The notes under the pieces were generated by a model. It made no database searches. It saw nothing but the letters and a program-made list of their open reading frames with translations, and had not been told where the DNA came from. Shown piece by piece: positions 1-8,757 of a stretch of 64,000 nucleotides of DNA. The DNA is from Sinomonas albida (lineage in GTDB: Bacteria; Actinomycetota; Actinomycetes; Actinomycetales; Micrococcaceae): NCBI RefSeq assembly GCF_004919045.1, contig NZ_SWDW01000005.1, positions 62,001-126,000 on the forward strand, written 5' to 3'. Position numbers and translations under genes: made by a program. Every line of letters starts with the position of its first letter. Position 1 is the stretch's first letter.

Positions 1-2031
1 CGCTTCGGCTCGTGGATCGGCGGCGACCGGGACGGGAACCCCAACGTCACGCCCGAGGTCACGCGGGAGATCCTGGGCCTGCAGGGCCAGCAGGCCATCC
101 GGATCGCGGTGCAGCTCGTCGACGAGCTCATCAGCATGCTCTCGAACTCGACCGCGCTCGCGGGCGTCGAACAGGAGCTCCTCGACTCCATCGAGGCGGA
201 TCTCGCGAAGCTGCCGGGCCTGGACCGCCGCGTCCTCGAGCTCAACGCCCAGGAGCCGTACCGGCTCAAGCTCACCTGCATCAAGGCGAAGCTGCTCAAC
301 ACGGGCCGCCGCATCTCTGCGGGCACGCTGCACGAGCCCGGCCGCGACTACGCCGCGACCTCGCAGCTCGCCGAGGACCTTGCCATCCTCGAACGATCCT
401 TGCGCGTGCACGCGGCCCAGCTGGCGGCCGACGGCGTCATGGCCACCGCGCGCCGCGTCGTCGCCTCGTTCGGGCTGCACCTCATGACGCTCGACATCCG
501 CGAGCACGCCGATTACCACCACGAGGCCGTCGGGCTGCTGCTCGACCCGCTCGGCGAACTCTCGCGCCCCTACCTCGAGCTCCCGCGCGCCGAGCGGCGC
601 CGCGTGCTCGCGCTCGAACTGGGGAGCCGCCGCCCGCTGTCCGGGCACCCCATCGAGCTGCCGGGCCACGCCGCGCGCGTGTACGAGACGATGCGCGTGA
701 TCCGCCAGGCCCGCCGCGTGTACGGGCCGGACGTCATCGAGACGTACATCGTGTCGATGACGCGCGGCGCCGACGACGTCCTCGCGCCTGCGCTGCTGGC
801 CCGCGAGGCCGGCCTGGTGCGCCTCTTCGGCGACGCGACATACGCCCACATCGGCTTCGCCCCGCTGCTCGAGACCGTGGAGGAGCTGCGCTCCTCGGCC
901 GAGATCATCGACCAGCTGCTCTCCGAGCCCGCGTACCGCGAGATCGTTCGGCTCCGCGGCGACGTCCAGGAGGTCATGCTCGGCTACTCGGACTCCAACA
1001 AGGAGTCCGGCGTGCTCACGAGCCAGTGGGAGATCCACAAGACGCAGCGCAAGCTGCGCGACGTGGCCGCGCGGCACGGCGTGCGTCTCCGCCTGTTCCA
1101 CGGCCGCGGCGGCTCCGTGGGCCGCGGCGGCGGGCCCACGTACGAGGCGATCATGGCCCAGCCCAACGGCGTCCTCGAAGGCGAGATCAAGTTCACCGAG
1201 CAGGGCGAGGTGATCAGCGACAAGTACTCGCTTCCCGAGCTCGCGCGGGAGAACCTCGAACTCTCGCTCGCCGCCGTCATGCGCGGCACGGCGCTCCACC
1301 GCGCCCCGCGCACCACCGACGACGAGCGCGAGCGCTACGCCGAGCTCATGGACCTCATCTCCGATGCCGCGTTCGCGCGGTACCGGAAGCTCATCGACCA
1401 TCCGGACCTGCCCGCGTACTTCGTCGCCTCGACGCCGGTCGAGCAGCTCGGCCAGCTCAACATCGGATCGCGTCCGTCGAAGCGGCCGGACTCCGGGGCA
1501 GGGCTCGAGGGCCTGCGCGCCATTCCGTGGGTGTTCGGCTGGACCCAGTCGCGGCAGATCATCCCGGGCTGGTTCGGCGTGGGCTCGGGCCTGCGGGCTG
1601 CGCGCGAGGCCGGGAAGGACGCCGAGCTGCGCGAGCTGCAGGAGCGCTGGCCGTTCTTCCGGTCCGTAATCTCCAACGTCGAGATGACCATCGCGAAGAC
1701 GGACCTCGAGATCGCCTCGCACTACGTCTCGACCCTCGTGCCGCCGGAGCTGCACCACCTCTTCGAGACGATCCGCGCCGAGTACGAGCTCACGGTCACC
1801 GAGATCGAGCGGCTCACGGGGGAGGCCGAGCTTCTCGACGCCTCCCCGACGCTCAAGCGCACGCTCGAGATCCGGGACCAGTACCTCGACCCGATCAGCT
1901 ACCTCCAGGTCGAGCTCCTGCGCCGCATCCGCGAGGCAGGCATCACGGGGGCCGAGGTCGACGAGCGGCTCCAGCGCGCGCTGCTCATCACGATCAACGG
2001 CGTCGCGGCCGGCCTCCGCAACACGGGCTGA
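1..2031 (+). CDS. ppc: Phosphoenolpyruvate carboxylase, 3' part (5' end outside window)
   Basis: The reading frame is open from base 1 and encodes the last 676 residues. The enzyme carboxylates phosphoenolpyruvate to oxaloacetate, an anaplerotic cytoplasmic reaction. The visible start [15 protein letters not shown] is a family block. Further in are [10 protein letters not shown] (near base 980) and the glycine-rich [14 protein letters not shown] (near base 1095), both active-site signatures, and the protein ends GLRNTG as family members do. Full-length enzymes are about 900-950 residues, so roughly the first quarter is missing because of the window edge, not because the gene is broken. A small heat-shock gene follows after 140 bases. 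Confidence 0.97.
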   Translation, partial: RFGSWIGGDRDGNPNVTPEVTREILGLQGQQAIRIAVQLVDELISMLSNSTALAGVEQELLDSIEADLAKLPGLDRRVLELNAQEPYRLKLTCIKAKLLNTGRRISAGTLHEPGRDYAATSQLAEDLAILERSLRVHAAQLAADGVMATARRVVASFGLHLMTLDIREHADYHHEAVGLLLDPLGELSRPYLELPRAERRRVLALELGSRRPLSGHPIELPGHAARVYETMRVIRQARRVYGPDVIETYIVSMTRGADDVLAPALLAREAGLVRLFGDATYAHIGFAPLLETVEELRSSAEIIDQLLSEPAYREIVRLRGDVQEVMLGYSDSNKESGVLTSQWEIHKTQRKLRDVAARHGVRLRLFHGRGGSVGRGGGPTYEAIMAQPNGVLEGEIKFTEQGEVISDKYSLPELARENLELSLAAVMRGTALHRAPRTTDDERERYAELMDLISDAAFARYRKLIDHPDLPAYFVASTPVEQLGQLNIGSRPSKRPDSGAGLEGLRAIPWVFGWTQSRQIIPGWFGVGSGLRAAREAGKDAELRELQERWPFFRSVISNVEMTIAKTDLEIASHYVSTLVPPELHHLFETIRAEYELTVTEIERLTGEAELLDASPTLKRTLEIRDQYLDPISYLQVELLRRIREAGITGAEVDERLQRALLITINGVAAGLRNTG

Positions 2032-2171
2032 CCAAAGCCGTCTGGACTCTTGCTGTCGCTTCGGGCCGCGCTCAAGCTGGAAGTGGCGGACTGGTGCTTC
2101 GGACCGTAGCGGGCGGACCGGCTCATCAGCCCGCCCCCACTGTGGCACTGAGAGGAAGGACAACAGGAGAA

Positions 2172-2597
2172 ATGTCTGACCTGACGAAGTGGTTCGACCA
2201 GCGGCGCAGTCCATTCGAGATCCTGGACCGGCTCTTCCAAGGCGAGGCCGCGGGCACCGAGATCAGGGTCGAGCAAGTGATCGACAGCGACGCACTCGTG
2301 GTCCGCGCGGAGCTGCCCGGCATCGACCCGGACCAAGACGTGGACGTGAGCATCTCCGAGGGCGCCCTGCACATCAAGGCCCGCCGCGAGGAGAAGATCG
2401 AGTACAAGGAGCGCGGCAGCTACCGCTCCGAGTTCCGGTACGGCTCGTTCTCGCGGACGCTCCCGCTTCCCGAGGGCACCACGCAGGACGACGTGACCGC
2501 AACCTACAAGGACGGCGTTCTCGAGGTGCGGGTTCCGATCCCGCCAGAGGCCGCGCCAGCGGCGCCGGCCACGAAAATCAACGTTACGCGCACCTGA
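2172..2597 (+). CDS. Hsp20/alpha-crystallin small heat-shock protein
   Basis: This 141-residue ATP-independent holdase chaperone binds unfolding proteins. The alpha-crystallin domain covers about residues 30-125: VVRAELPGIDPDQDVDV, the arginine-rich beta strand GSYRSEFRYGSFSRTLPLP, and the family end motif YKDGVLEVRVP. A clear AGGAGAA lies just before the ATG. The same frame is open upstream through ppc, but that stretch is antisense-like composition and the Shine-Dalgarno fixes this start. A possible weak hairpin (GCGGGC/GCCCGC arms at 2109-2114 and 2129-2134) lies between ppc and this gene, so it may have its own promoter. Confidence 0.93.
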   Translation: MSDLTKWFDQRRSPFEILDRLFQGEAAGTEIRVEQVIDSDALVVRAELPGIDPDQDVDVSISEGALHIKARREEKIEYKERGSYRSEFRYGSFSRTLPLPEGTTQDDVTATYKDGVLEVRVPIPPEAAPAAPATKINVTRT

Positions 2598-2659
2598 TTT
2601 ATCTCCGCCGGTGCTGACAGCGTCTGGGGGCGTTGGCATACTGGGCACCGGGAGGAGAT

Positions 2660-4357
2660 TTGGAAGCCCTCGGAGACGGAGACAAAGGATCGATCTTCCC
2701 CGATTCGGCCGCGAGCCGGATCGAGGACTTATTGCGGCAGTTCGTGGGTCGCGCCCATGAACTGCTCGAGACCCAGGAACGCATGCGTGGCCTGCTCTCC
2801 GCCGTCGTGTCCTTGGCGGAGGACCTCGACCTCGAGGCGGTTCTGGACCGCGTCGTGACTTCGGCGCGCGAGCTGGTGCGTGCCAAATACGCGGCGCTGG
2901 GCGTCCTCGCTCCCGAGGGCACGGCCCTGAGCCATTTCGTGACGGTCGGAATGTCCGAAGAGCTCACGCGGCTGATCGGCCCGCGACCCACCGGGCTCGG
3001 GATGCTCGGTCTGCTCATTCACGATCCCCACGCGATCCGGCTCCACGACCTCGGCACGCATCCCGATTCGGCCGGCTTCCCGGCCCACCACCCGCCCATG
3101 AAGACGTTCCTCGGCGTCCCGATCCGCGTGCGCGACGAGGTCTTCGGGAACCTCTATCTGACCGAGAAGGTCGACGGCGAGGACTTCAACGCCGAGGACG
3201 AGGACCTCGTGGTGGCGCTCGCCGCGGCGGCCGGCGTCGCGATCGAGAACGCGCGGCTCTTCGACGACACGGCCCGGCGGCAGCGCTGGCTCGAGTCGAG
3301 CATGGAGGTTGCCGGCGCTCTCCTCGACGTCGAGGACCTCGACCACGCGGTACAGGGCGTTTCGAGGCGCGCGCTCGAGCTCTCCAACGCCAACCTTGCC
3401 GCCGTCATCAAGCCGTGGGGAACCGATTCGGAGCTCGAATGGGGCGCCGTGGTGGGGGACGCGCGCGCCGCGATCGACGACGCCGGACTGGCCGCCGCCG
3501 TCGACCTCGCCGCCGGGGTGGCCGAATCGGGCAAGCCGCTCGTCGCGGAGGGCTCGGAGGTGTTCGCGCACGAGCTCATCCGGCAGATCCTGTTCGTGCC
3601 GTTCGGGCATGGCGGCCAGGACCGCGGCGCGCTGCTGCTCGCGCGGAGCGCCGGGACGGAGGGATTCCACGCGGTGGACCTGGAGATGGCGCCCGTCTAC
3701 TGTTCGTACGCTTCGCTCGCGCTCCAGGTGGCGCGTTCGCACCGCCTCCGCGAGGAGCTGCTCGTCTTCACCGACCGGGACCGGATCGCCCGCGACCTCC
3801 ACGATGTGGTGATCCAGCGCCTGTTCGCCGCGGGGCTCAGCCTCCAGGGCCTGAGGCGGTTCCTGCCGCTGGGTGGTGCGCAGGAGAAGGTCGGGCACAT
3901 CACGTCCGAGCTCGATGACACGATCTCCGCCCTCCGGAGCACGATCTACTCGCTCAACGAGGCGCGGACGCAGGACAGCCTGAGCGTGCGGCTGGTGCGC
4001 GTAGTCCAGGAGGGCACGGGGTCGCTGCCCTCCGCGCCGCGCGTCGAGCTCATCGGGCCGATCGACACGGCCGTCCCGCCCGAGGTCGCCGACCAGGCGC
4101 TCGCCGTCCTCACCGAGGGCGTCTCCAATGCTGTCCGGCACGCTGACGCCGACTCCGTCTGGGTCACGGCGGGTGTCGCGAACGGCGAGTTCGAGCTCGT
4201 CGTCGAGGACGACGGCAAGGGCATCGGCCCCACAACCCGCCGCAGCGGGCTCAAGAACGTCCAGGAGCGCGCGGCCGCGCTCGGCGGCGCCTTCGAGGTG
4301 GGGCCAGGGGACGACGGCGGAACGCGGCTTCGCTGGTCCGTGCCGCTTCCGCGTTAG
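2660..4357 (+). CDS. GAF-domain sensor histidine kinase (DevS/DosS-like architecture)
   Basis: Cytoplasmic two-component sensor kinase of about 565 residues with no membrane segment. An N-terminal helix precedes a first GAF domain (about residues 30-195, ending VAIENARLFDD). A second, weaker GAF region follows (about 205-365). Next is a HisKA_3 dimerisation box with the phospho-acceptor His in RIARDLHDVVIQRLFA, and a HATPase_c domain (DDGKGIG, SGLKNVQERAAALGG). The TTG at 2660 is chosen because GGAGGAG lies just upstream; a TTG at 2633 in the same frame is the alternative. The gene ends 12 bases from the convergently read response regulator, its likely partner. The ligand sensed by the GAF domains cannot be told from sequence. 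Confidence 0.9.
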   Translation: MEALGDGDKGSIFPDSAASRIEDLLRQFVGRAHELLETQERMRGLLSAVVSLAEDLDLEAVLDRVVTSARELVRAKYAALGVLAPEGTALSHFVTVGMSEELTRLIGPRPTGLGMLGLLIHDPHAIRLHDLGTHPDSAGFPAHHPPMKTFLGVPIRVRDEVFGNLYLTEKVDGEDFNAEDEDLVVALAAAAGVAIENARLFDDTARRQRWLESSMEVAGALLDVEDLDHAVQGVSRRALELSNANLAAVIKPWGTDSELEWGAVVGDARAAIDDAGLAAAVDLAAGVAESGKPLVAEGSEVFAHELIRQILFVPFGHGGQDRGALLLARSAGTEGFHAVDLEMAPVYCSYASLALQVARSHRLREELLVFTDRDRIARDLHDVVIQRLFAAGLSLQGLRRFLPLGGAQEKVGHITSELDDTISALRSTIYSLNEARTQDSLSVRLVRVVQEGTGSLPSAPRVELIGPIDTAVPPEVADQALAVLTEGVSNAVRHADADSVWVTAGVANGEFELVVEDDGKGIGPTTRRSGLKNVQERAAALGGAFEVGPGDDGGTRLRWSVPLPR

Positions 4358-4369
4358 TGACCGGCTTGG

Positions 4370-5119
4370 TCAGCGCGCCGTTCGGGCCCTCGCGATGAAC
4401 AGGGCGGCCTGCGTGCGCCGCTCGTAGCCGAGCTTGGCGAGCAGCGACGAGACGTAGTTCTTGACCGTCTTCTCGGCGAGGAACAGCTTCTCCGCGATCT
4501 CCCGGTTCGTGAGCCCCTGGCCGATGAACTCGAGGACGCGCCGCTCCTGCGGGCTCAGGAGCTGGAGCCGAGGGTCCGTCTCGAGCTTCGGCTCGCTCGG
4601 GGTCAGACCCTCGAGGATCTTGGCCTTGGCTACCGGGTCGAAGAGCGACTCCCCGGCCGCGGCCCGGCGCAGCGCCGTCACGAGCTCGGTTCCGCGGATC
4701 TCCTTGAGCACGTAGCCGCTCGCGCCCGCGAGGACCGCGCCGCGGAGGGATTGCTCGTCGTCGTAGCTCGTGAGCATGACGCAGTGCAGCGACGGATCCA
4801 CGGCGTGGACGTCCCGGCAGACCTCGATTCCCGTGCCGTCCGGCAGCCGGACGTCGAGGACGGCGACGTCAGGGCGGAGGGCCGGGATGCGGCGCGCGGC
4901 TTCCGCGGCGCTCCCGGAGGTCCCCACGACCTCGAAGCCTTCGTCCTCGAGCAGCTCCTGGAGCCCTCGGCGCACTAGCTCGTGGTCGTCCAGAATGAAC
5001 ACACGCATCTGCACGGGGCTGGTGCCCTCGAGCTGCTCGTGCTCCTCGTCGTGTCGCGTGGCCTGGTACACGGCTTCCCCCTGCTCGGTCGATGCCTTTT
5101 TCACGCTTGGTTGGTACAT
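4370..5119 (-). CDS. NarL/LuxR-family response regulator (DevR-like)
   Basis: The receiver domain begins MRVFILDDHELVRRG with the acidic pair DD, the phospho-acceptor Asp in VAVLDVRLPDG, and the conserved Lys in YVLKEI. A LuxR-type helix-turn-helix follows at the C-terminus (LSPQERRVLEFIGQGLTNREIAEKLFLAEKTVKNYVSSLLAKLG). This is the DosR/DevR layout. The 249-residue start at 5119 has GAGGGGG upstream; an internal ATG at 5008 that starts directly at the receiver domain is the main alternative. It faces the sensor kinase tail to tail, unlike the usual co-directional operon. Two copies of AGGGGCC, 13 bases apart (5133-5139 and 5146-5152), lie just upstream and could be an autoregulatory site. 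Confidence 0.92.
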   Translation of the reverse strand: MYQPSVKKASTEQGEAVYQATRHDEEHEQLEGTSPVQMRVFILDDHELVRRGLQELLEDEGFEVVGTSGSAAEAARRIPALRPDVAVLDVRLPDGTGIEVCRDVHAVDPSLHCVMLTSYDDEQSLRGAVLAGASGYVLKEIRGTELVTALRRAAAGESLFDPVAKAKILEGLTPSEPKLETDPRLQLLSPQERRVLEFIGQGLTNREIAEKLFLAEKTVKNYVSSLLAKLGYERRTQAALFIARARTAR

Positions 5120-5272
5120 TCTGGGCCCCCTCAGGGGCCGTGACTAGGGGCCTAAGGGCTCATCTCACTTTTTTCCATTCTGTGTCACAGGCTCTTCACT
5201 GCTGTGAGTCGTACGCTGGCGGTATCGCGGCAGAGGGGCTATGGCCGCGCCGGTTCGTAACTGGAGGTTGCG

Positions 5273-5812
5273 ATGGTTCGCCTGGGTGGACCGGGAATGG
5301 GCCTGCTGTGGCTCGTTCCCCTGTTCGCGCTCATCATCATTGCCCTGCTCGTGGTGATTGCCGTCCGGGTCTTCACCTCGGCGCAGTGGCACTCCCGTCA
5401 GCACGGCAAGGTTCCGCCGGGCGTTCCGCCGGGGCCCTACGGGGCGTATGGACCGTACGCACCGTACGGCACGGTGCCGCCCGGTCAGCCGGTGCCTCCC
5501 GGCCAGCCGGTACCTCCTGGCCAGCCCGGGCAGGTCCCGCCGATGCCGGGCCACGCGCCCGGGCCGTTCCCGCCGGGACCGTTCCCGCCTGGCACCGTTC
5601 CGCCTCAGCCAGAGGCTGCGGGGCCGGGGTCACCCGGACCCGCGGCGCCGTCTGGCGTGGCCCCGTCTCGCGCGACGCCGGCCAGCACGACGCCGGCCAG
5701 CACGACGCCGGCCGGCGTGAGCCGCGCCCAGCAGATCCTCGACGAGCGCCTCGCGAGCGGCGAGATCTCGCCTGAGGTCTACCGGGAGCTCAAGCAGGCG
5801 CTCGGCGAGTAG
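5273..5812 (+). CDS. SHOCT-domain membrane protein with proline-rich linker
   Basis: The 179-residue protein has one N-terminal membrane helix (about residues 9-33, GLLWLVPLFALIIIALLVV). A long Pro/Gly-rich linker follows, with PPGQPV repeats and a TPAST repeat. The C-terminal SHOCT motif (RAQQILDERLASGEISPEVYRELKQAL) is a short oligomerisation-type helix pair. A good ribosome site (GGAGG) precedes the ATG. The linker DNA contains three 15-bp tandem units at 5673-5717. Function is unknown; SHOCT proteins are often membrane associated. It diverges from the response regulator and is followed by a strong hairpin terminator. Confidence 0.85.
   Translation: MVRLGGPGMGLLWLVPLFALIIIALLVVIAVRVFTSAQWHSRQHGKVPPGVPPGPYGAYGPYAPYGTVPPGQPVPPGQPVPPGQPGQVPPMPGHAPGPFPPGPFPPGTVPPQPEAAGPGSPGPAAPSGVAPSRATPASTTPASTTPAGVSRAQQILDERLASGEISPEVYRELKQALGE
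5673..5717 (+). repeat. Three tandem 15-bp units (TPAST repeat)
   Basis: CGACGCCGGCCAGCA occurs twice perfectly (5673-5687, 5688-5702), and a third diverged unit follows (5703-5717). It lies within the SHOCT gene and keeps the frame, so copy number can vary without breaking the protein. Confidence 0.85.
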
Positions 5813-5838
5813 GCGGCGGGCCGCAGCGGCCGCGCCAT

Positions 5839-5873
5839 AGCAGCCGGGCCGGACGGGTTCCGGCCCGGCTGCT
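5839..5873. terminator. Strong GC hairpin terminator
   Basis: Two perfect 15-nt arms (AGCAGCCGGGCCGGA and its complement) enclose a 5-nt loop. It lies 27 bases after the SHOCT gene stop and before the regulator promoter. There is no long T tract, as is common in actinobacteria. Confidence 0.8.
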
Positions 5874-6000
5874 CTGCGCTGATCTCCAAGCGGGGTGCCG
5901 CCTTCGCCCTCCGGCCGCAAGGCATCGACGTACCGGAACCCCTCGCCGCCCCGCGCGGCAGCCGACAGACCGGAATCGCACCGACGCAAAAAACATCCTT

Positions 6001-6016
6001 GACAAATAAGTTTGTC
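6001..6016 (+). promoter_or_regulatory. Palindromic operator overlapping the -35 of the HTH regulator
   Basis: GACAAA-TAAG-TTTGTC has perfect 6-nt arms. It overlaps a consensus -35 TTGACA at 5999-6004. A -10-like CACACT at 6023-6028 puts the transcription start at or next to the ATG at 6035. The placement fits autorepression by the adjacent ArsR-like regulator. The operator assignment is inference; the sequence symmetry is direct. Confidence 0.65.
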
Positions 6017-6034
6017 GGTGGCCACACTTGAGGC

Positions 6035-6703
6035 ATGCAAGACGTCGTCGTGATCGAGGATGCGGCCGCAGCCGCCACGAGTCTGGACCCGCTCAGGGCG
6101 AGTCTGCTGCGCGAGCTGGCAACGCCGTCGTCGGCCGCTGGGCTCGCCGCCAGGGTGGGCCTCCCGCGCCAGAAGATCAACTACCACCTGCGCTCGCTCG
6201 AGGACCACGGGCTCGTGGAACTCGTCGAGGAGCGGCGCAAGGGGAACGTCATGGAGCGGATCGTGCAGGCCACGGCCGCCGCGTACGTCATCTCGCCCGT
6301 GGCCCTCGCCGCGGTGGAGCCGGATCCCGCGCGCTTCCGCGACCGCTTCAGCGCGTACTGGCTCCTTGCGCTCGCCTCGCGCATGGTCCGCGAGGTCGGG
6401 CGGCTGCTCGTGGGGGCGAGCGCTGCGAAGCAGGAGCTCGCCACGTACGCGGTCGACGGCGAAATCACCTTCGCGTCCGCGGCCTCCCGGGCGGCGTTCG
6501 CCGAGGAGCTGGGCGCCGAGGTGACCAGGCTTGCCGCGAAGTACCACGATTCCCAGACGCCGGGCGGGCGGGAGCACCGCCTCGTCGTCGCCCTCCACCC
6601 CAGCTTGAAGGACCCCACCCCTCAAGGGGCCAACCTGCACGAGGCCGGCCCCACATCGACAACAGCAGCAACCGGCACACCGCACCAGGAGATCAAGCCA
6701 TGA
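6035..6703 (+). CDS. ArsR-like winged helix-turn-helix regulator
   Basis: The DNA-binding domain sits at about residues 15-75 (LDPLRASLLRELATPSSAAGLAARVGLPRQKINYHLRSLEDHGLVEL), typical of ArsR/HTH_20 regulators. The rest of the 222 residues is a possible effector or dimer domain. It ends with ATGA, overlapping the start of an SRPBCC gene, so the two are translationally coupled. GAGG sits only one base from the ATG, too close for a normal ribosome site, and the promoter spacing suggests a leaderless mRNA. The palindrome at 6001-6016 is the likely operator. ArsR-type regulators paired with SRPBCC genes are a known arrangement in actinobacteria; the signal is unknown. Confidence 0.9.
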   Translation: MQDVVVIEDAAAAATSLDPLRASLLRELATPSSAAGLAARVGLPRQKINYHLRSLEDHGLVELVEERRKGNVMERIVQATAAAYVISPVALAAVEPDPARFRDRFSAYWLLALASRMVREVGRLLVGASAAKQELATYAVDGEITFASAASRAAFAEELGAEVTRLAAKYHDSQTPGGREHRLVVALHPSLKDPTPQGANLHEAGPTSTTAATGTPHQEIKP

Positions 6704-7410
6704 ACCACGAATTCGAAATCGTCCAGGACGTCGTCATCAGGGCCACCCCGGAGCAGATCTGGAAGGCCGTCACCGAGGACACCCCGGCGTGGATGTTCCC
6801 CACGGCCCAGTGGCCGGCGGTGCGCACCGTCGACGAGTTCCCGACCCACCTCGTCTCGCGCATGGAGGGGCCGGACGGCTGGTACAACCAGCTCGAGCAC
6901 GTGCTCACCCCGGGCCCGGACGGCACGCACCTCCATTACGTCCACTCCGGCGTCATGACCGACGATTGGGAGCAGCAGTACGACGGCGCCGCGAAGCACA
7001 CCGTCTTCTACCTCCACACGCTCGGCGAGTACCTCACCCGCTTCGACGGCCGCGCGGTCGCGTTCAGCGACGTGCGCGGGCCGGACGCCTCCGAGGGCGC
7101 CGACGCGTTCGAGAAGCTGGTCGCCTACCTCGGGCTCTCCGACGCCATGATCGGCGAGGTCCGCGAGCTCGAGCTTCCCGTAGTCGGCCTGGTGCCCGTG
7201 ACCATGGACTTCCGGAACGAGAACTTCCTGGGCCTCCGCGCACCCGACGCGCTCATCCGGGTGTTCGGCCGCAACGCGTTCGGCGACCGTGTGGGCCTCA
7301 CGGTCCACGACTTCTCCCTCGATTCCGCGGGCGACGCCGAGCGGGAGGCCCGCGGCGAGCAGAACGCCGCGGCCTGGACCGAGTGGCTCGAGAGGGTCTA
7401 CGCGGGCTGA
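6700..7410 (+). CDS. SRPBCC (START/Bet v1-like) domain protein
   Basis: This 236-residue soluble protein begins EIVQDVVIRATPEQIWKAVTED, the usual first strand and helix of the SRPBCC fold that binds hydrophobic ligands. A second part (from about residue 150) is more diverged. AGGAG precedes the ATG by about eight bases. The start overlaps the regulator stop by 4 nt (ATGA), so it is the second gene of a two-gene operon and shares the regulator's promoter and operator. Ligand and enzymatic role, if any, are not visible. Confidence 0.88.
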   Translation: MNHEFEIVQDVVIRATPEQIWKAVTEDTPAWMFPTAQWPAVRTVDEFPTHLVSRMEGPDGWYNQLEHVLTPGPDGTHLHYVHSGVMTDDWEQQYDGAAKHTVFYLHTLGEYLTRFDGRAVAFSDVRGPDASEGADAFEKLVAYLGLSDAMIGEVRELELPVVGLVPVTMDFRNENFLGLRAPDALIRVFGRNAFGDRVGLTVHDFSLDSAGDAEREARGEQNAAAWTEWLERVYAG

Positions 7411-7560
7411 GGGCCCGCGGCCGCTACCCGTGGCCGACCCATCCCCTCGCGGCAACGGAAGCCACTCTGAACTGCCCGGCGCGCTGGCCAGATCCGCGTG
7501 AGAGGATGTCGCGCGGCCGTAGGGATCGGGCCGTAGGGATCGACGAGGAACGGAGTGCGG

Positions 7561-8598
7561 ATGCGCGCGATAGTCATGGGACAGCTTGCCGGGCCGCTCG
7601 AGGTCCGCGATGTCGACGAGCCTCAGGCACCGGCCGGCGGCGCGGTGATCACAGTCGTCGCCACCGGGCTGTGCCGCAGCGACTGGCATGCCTGGGCCGG
7701 CCACGACGACATCGCCTTGCCCCACGTTCCCGGCCACGAGTTCGCGGGCGTCATCTCCGAGGTCGGGGCCGGGGTGGCCAAGTGGTCGGTCGGCGACCGC
7801 GTGACGGCTCCTTTCGTCGAGGGCTGCGGGACGTGCGAATGGTGCCTCGCGGGCAACGCGCAGGTCTGTCCCGATCAGCAGCAGCCTGGGTTCACGCATT
7901 GGGGCTCGTTCGCCGAGCGCGTCGTGATCCACGCGGCGGACACGAACCTCGTGGCGATTCCCGAGGGCGTGAGCTTCGAGGCGGCCGCGAGCCTGGGCTG
8001 CCGCTTCGCGACCGCGTACCGCGCGCTCACGAGCCGGGCCCGTCTCGCAGCGGATGAATGGGTCACGGTGGTCGGGGCCGGTGGCGTGGGGCTCAGCGCG
8101 GTCATGATCGCCAAGGCACTCGGCGGGAGGGTCATCGCCGTCGACCGCAACGCCGCCGCCCTCGCGGCAGCCGCCTCGCTCGGCGCCGACCACGTGCTGG
8201 TGGCCGACGGATCCGACGTTCCGGCCCAGGTCCACGCGCTGACCGGCGGCGGCAGCCACATTGCCCTGGACGCGGTGGGAAGCGAGCAGACGAGCTCCGA
8301 CGCGATCCTGAGCCTGCGCCGGCGCGGGCGGCACGTGCAGATCGGCCTCCTGCCGCCCGTCGAGGGCCACCCACGGGTGCCGATGTCGCGCGTCATCGCG
8401 TGGGAGCTCGACGTATTCGGCAGCCACGGCATGGCCGCCGCAGACTACCCGGGCATGCTCGCCCTGATCGACTCGGGCGTGCTTGAGCCGCAGAGCCTCG
8501 GCGAGCGGGTCATCGGGCTCGACGAGGCCGCTGCTCTCCTGCCGCGCTTCGACACGGCGACGGTCGCGGGCATGACGATGATCGACCCGACGCTCTAG
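7561..8598 (+). CDS. Zinc-dependent alcohol dehydrogenase family protein
   Basis: Medium-chain dehydrogenase/reductase of 345 residues, cytoplasmic and NAD(P)-linked. The catalytic zinc ligands are Cys in GLCRSDWH and the GHE motif (VPGHEFAG). The structural zinc lobe CGTCEWCLAGNAQVC has all four cysteines. The Rossmann motif is VTVVGAGGVGLSA, followed by the acidic VIAVDRN end, which favours NAD. ATG 7561 is preceded by GAGGAACGGAG; a GTG two codons earlier is the alternative. The substrate is not predictable. It stands alone, downstream of the SRPBCC gene by 150 bases. Confidence 0.93.
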   Translation: MRAIVMGQLAGPLEVRDVDEPQAPAGGAVITVVATGLCRSDWHAWAGHDDIALPHVPGHEFAGVISEVGAGVAKWSVGDRVTAPFVEGCGTCEWCLAGNAQVCPDQQQPGFTHWGSFAERVVIHAADTNLVAIPEGVSFEAAASLGCRFATAYRALTSRARLAADEWVTVVGAGGVGLSAVMIAKALGGRVIAVDRNAAALAAAASLGADHVLVADGSDVPAQVHALTGGGSHIALDAVGSEQTSSDAILSLRRRGRHVQIGLLPPVEGHPRVPMSRVIAWELDVFGSHGMAAADYPGMLALIDSGVLEPQSLGERVIGLDEAAALLPRFDTATVAGMTMIDPTL

Positions 8599-8626
8599 GG
8601 CGCCGGCTGGCCGCTCTGGGCTCCGG

Positions 8627-8746
8627 CGGGAAACGTGCGCTATCGCGCCGAGAGCGGACACATGCTGCGAGAGCGCACGTTTTGGCGCGGGGAAGAGTGC
8701 GCCCTCGCAGGAAACGTGCGTTCTCGCGGGAACCGTGCGCTCTCGC
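8627..8746. repeat. Cluster of about 20-bp repeats (AAACGTGCGCTCTCGC type)
   Basis: Four clear copies of a unit close to CGGGAAACGTGCGCTCTCGC lie at 8627-8646 (+), 8667-8686 (inverted), 8709-8727 (+) and 8727-8746 (+). A degraded copy is at 8692-8708. They fill the gap between the convergent alcohol dehydrogenase and nei genes. The mix of direct and inverted copies could form hairpins, resembling REP-like intergenic elements. No coding potential is seen. Confidence 0.8.
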
Positions 8747-8757
8747 GACGGAGGCGT

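Noticed and set aside
12-2171. Open frame fusing upstream of Hsp20
   Set aside because: The upstream part is a shifted reading of ppc; Hsp20 has its own ribosome site and ATG at 2172.
8627-8746. CRISPR array
   Set aside because: Repeats are in both orientations, with irregular 0-20-base spacing and no cas genes.
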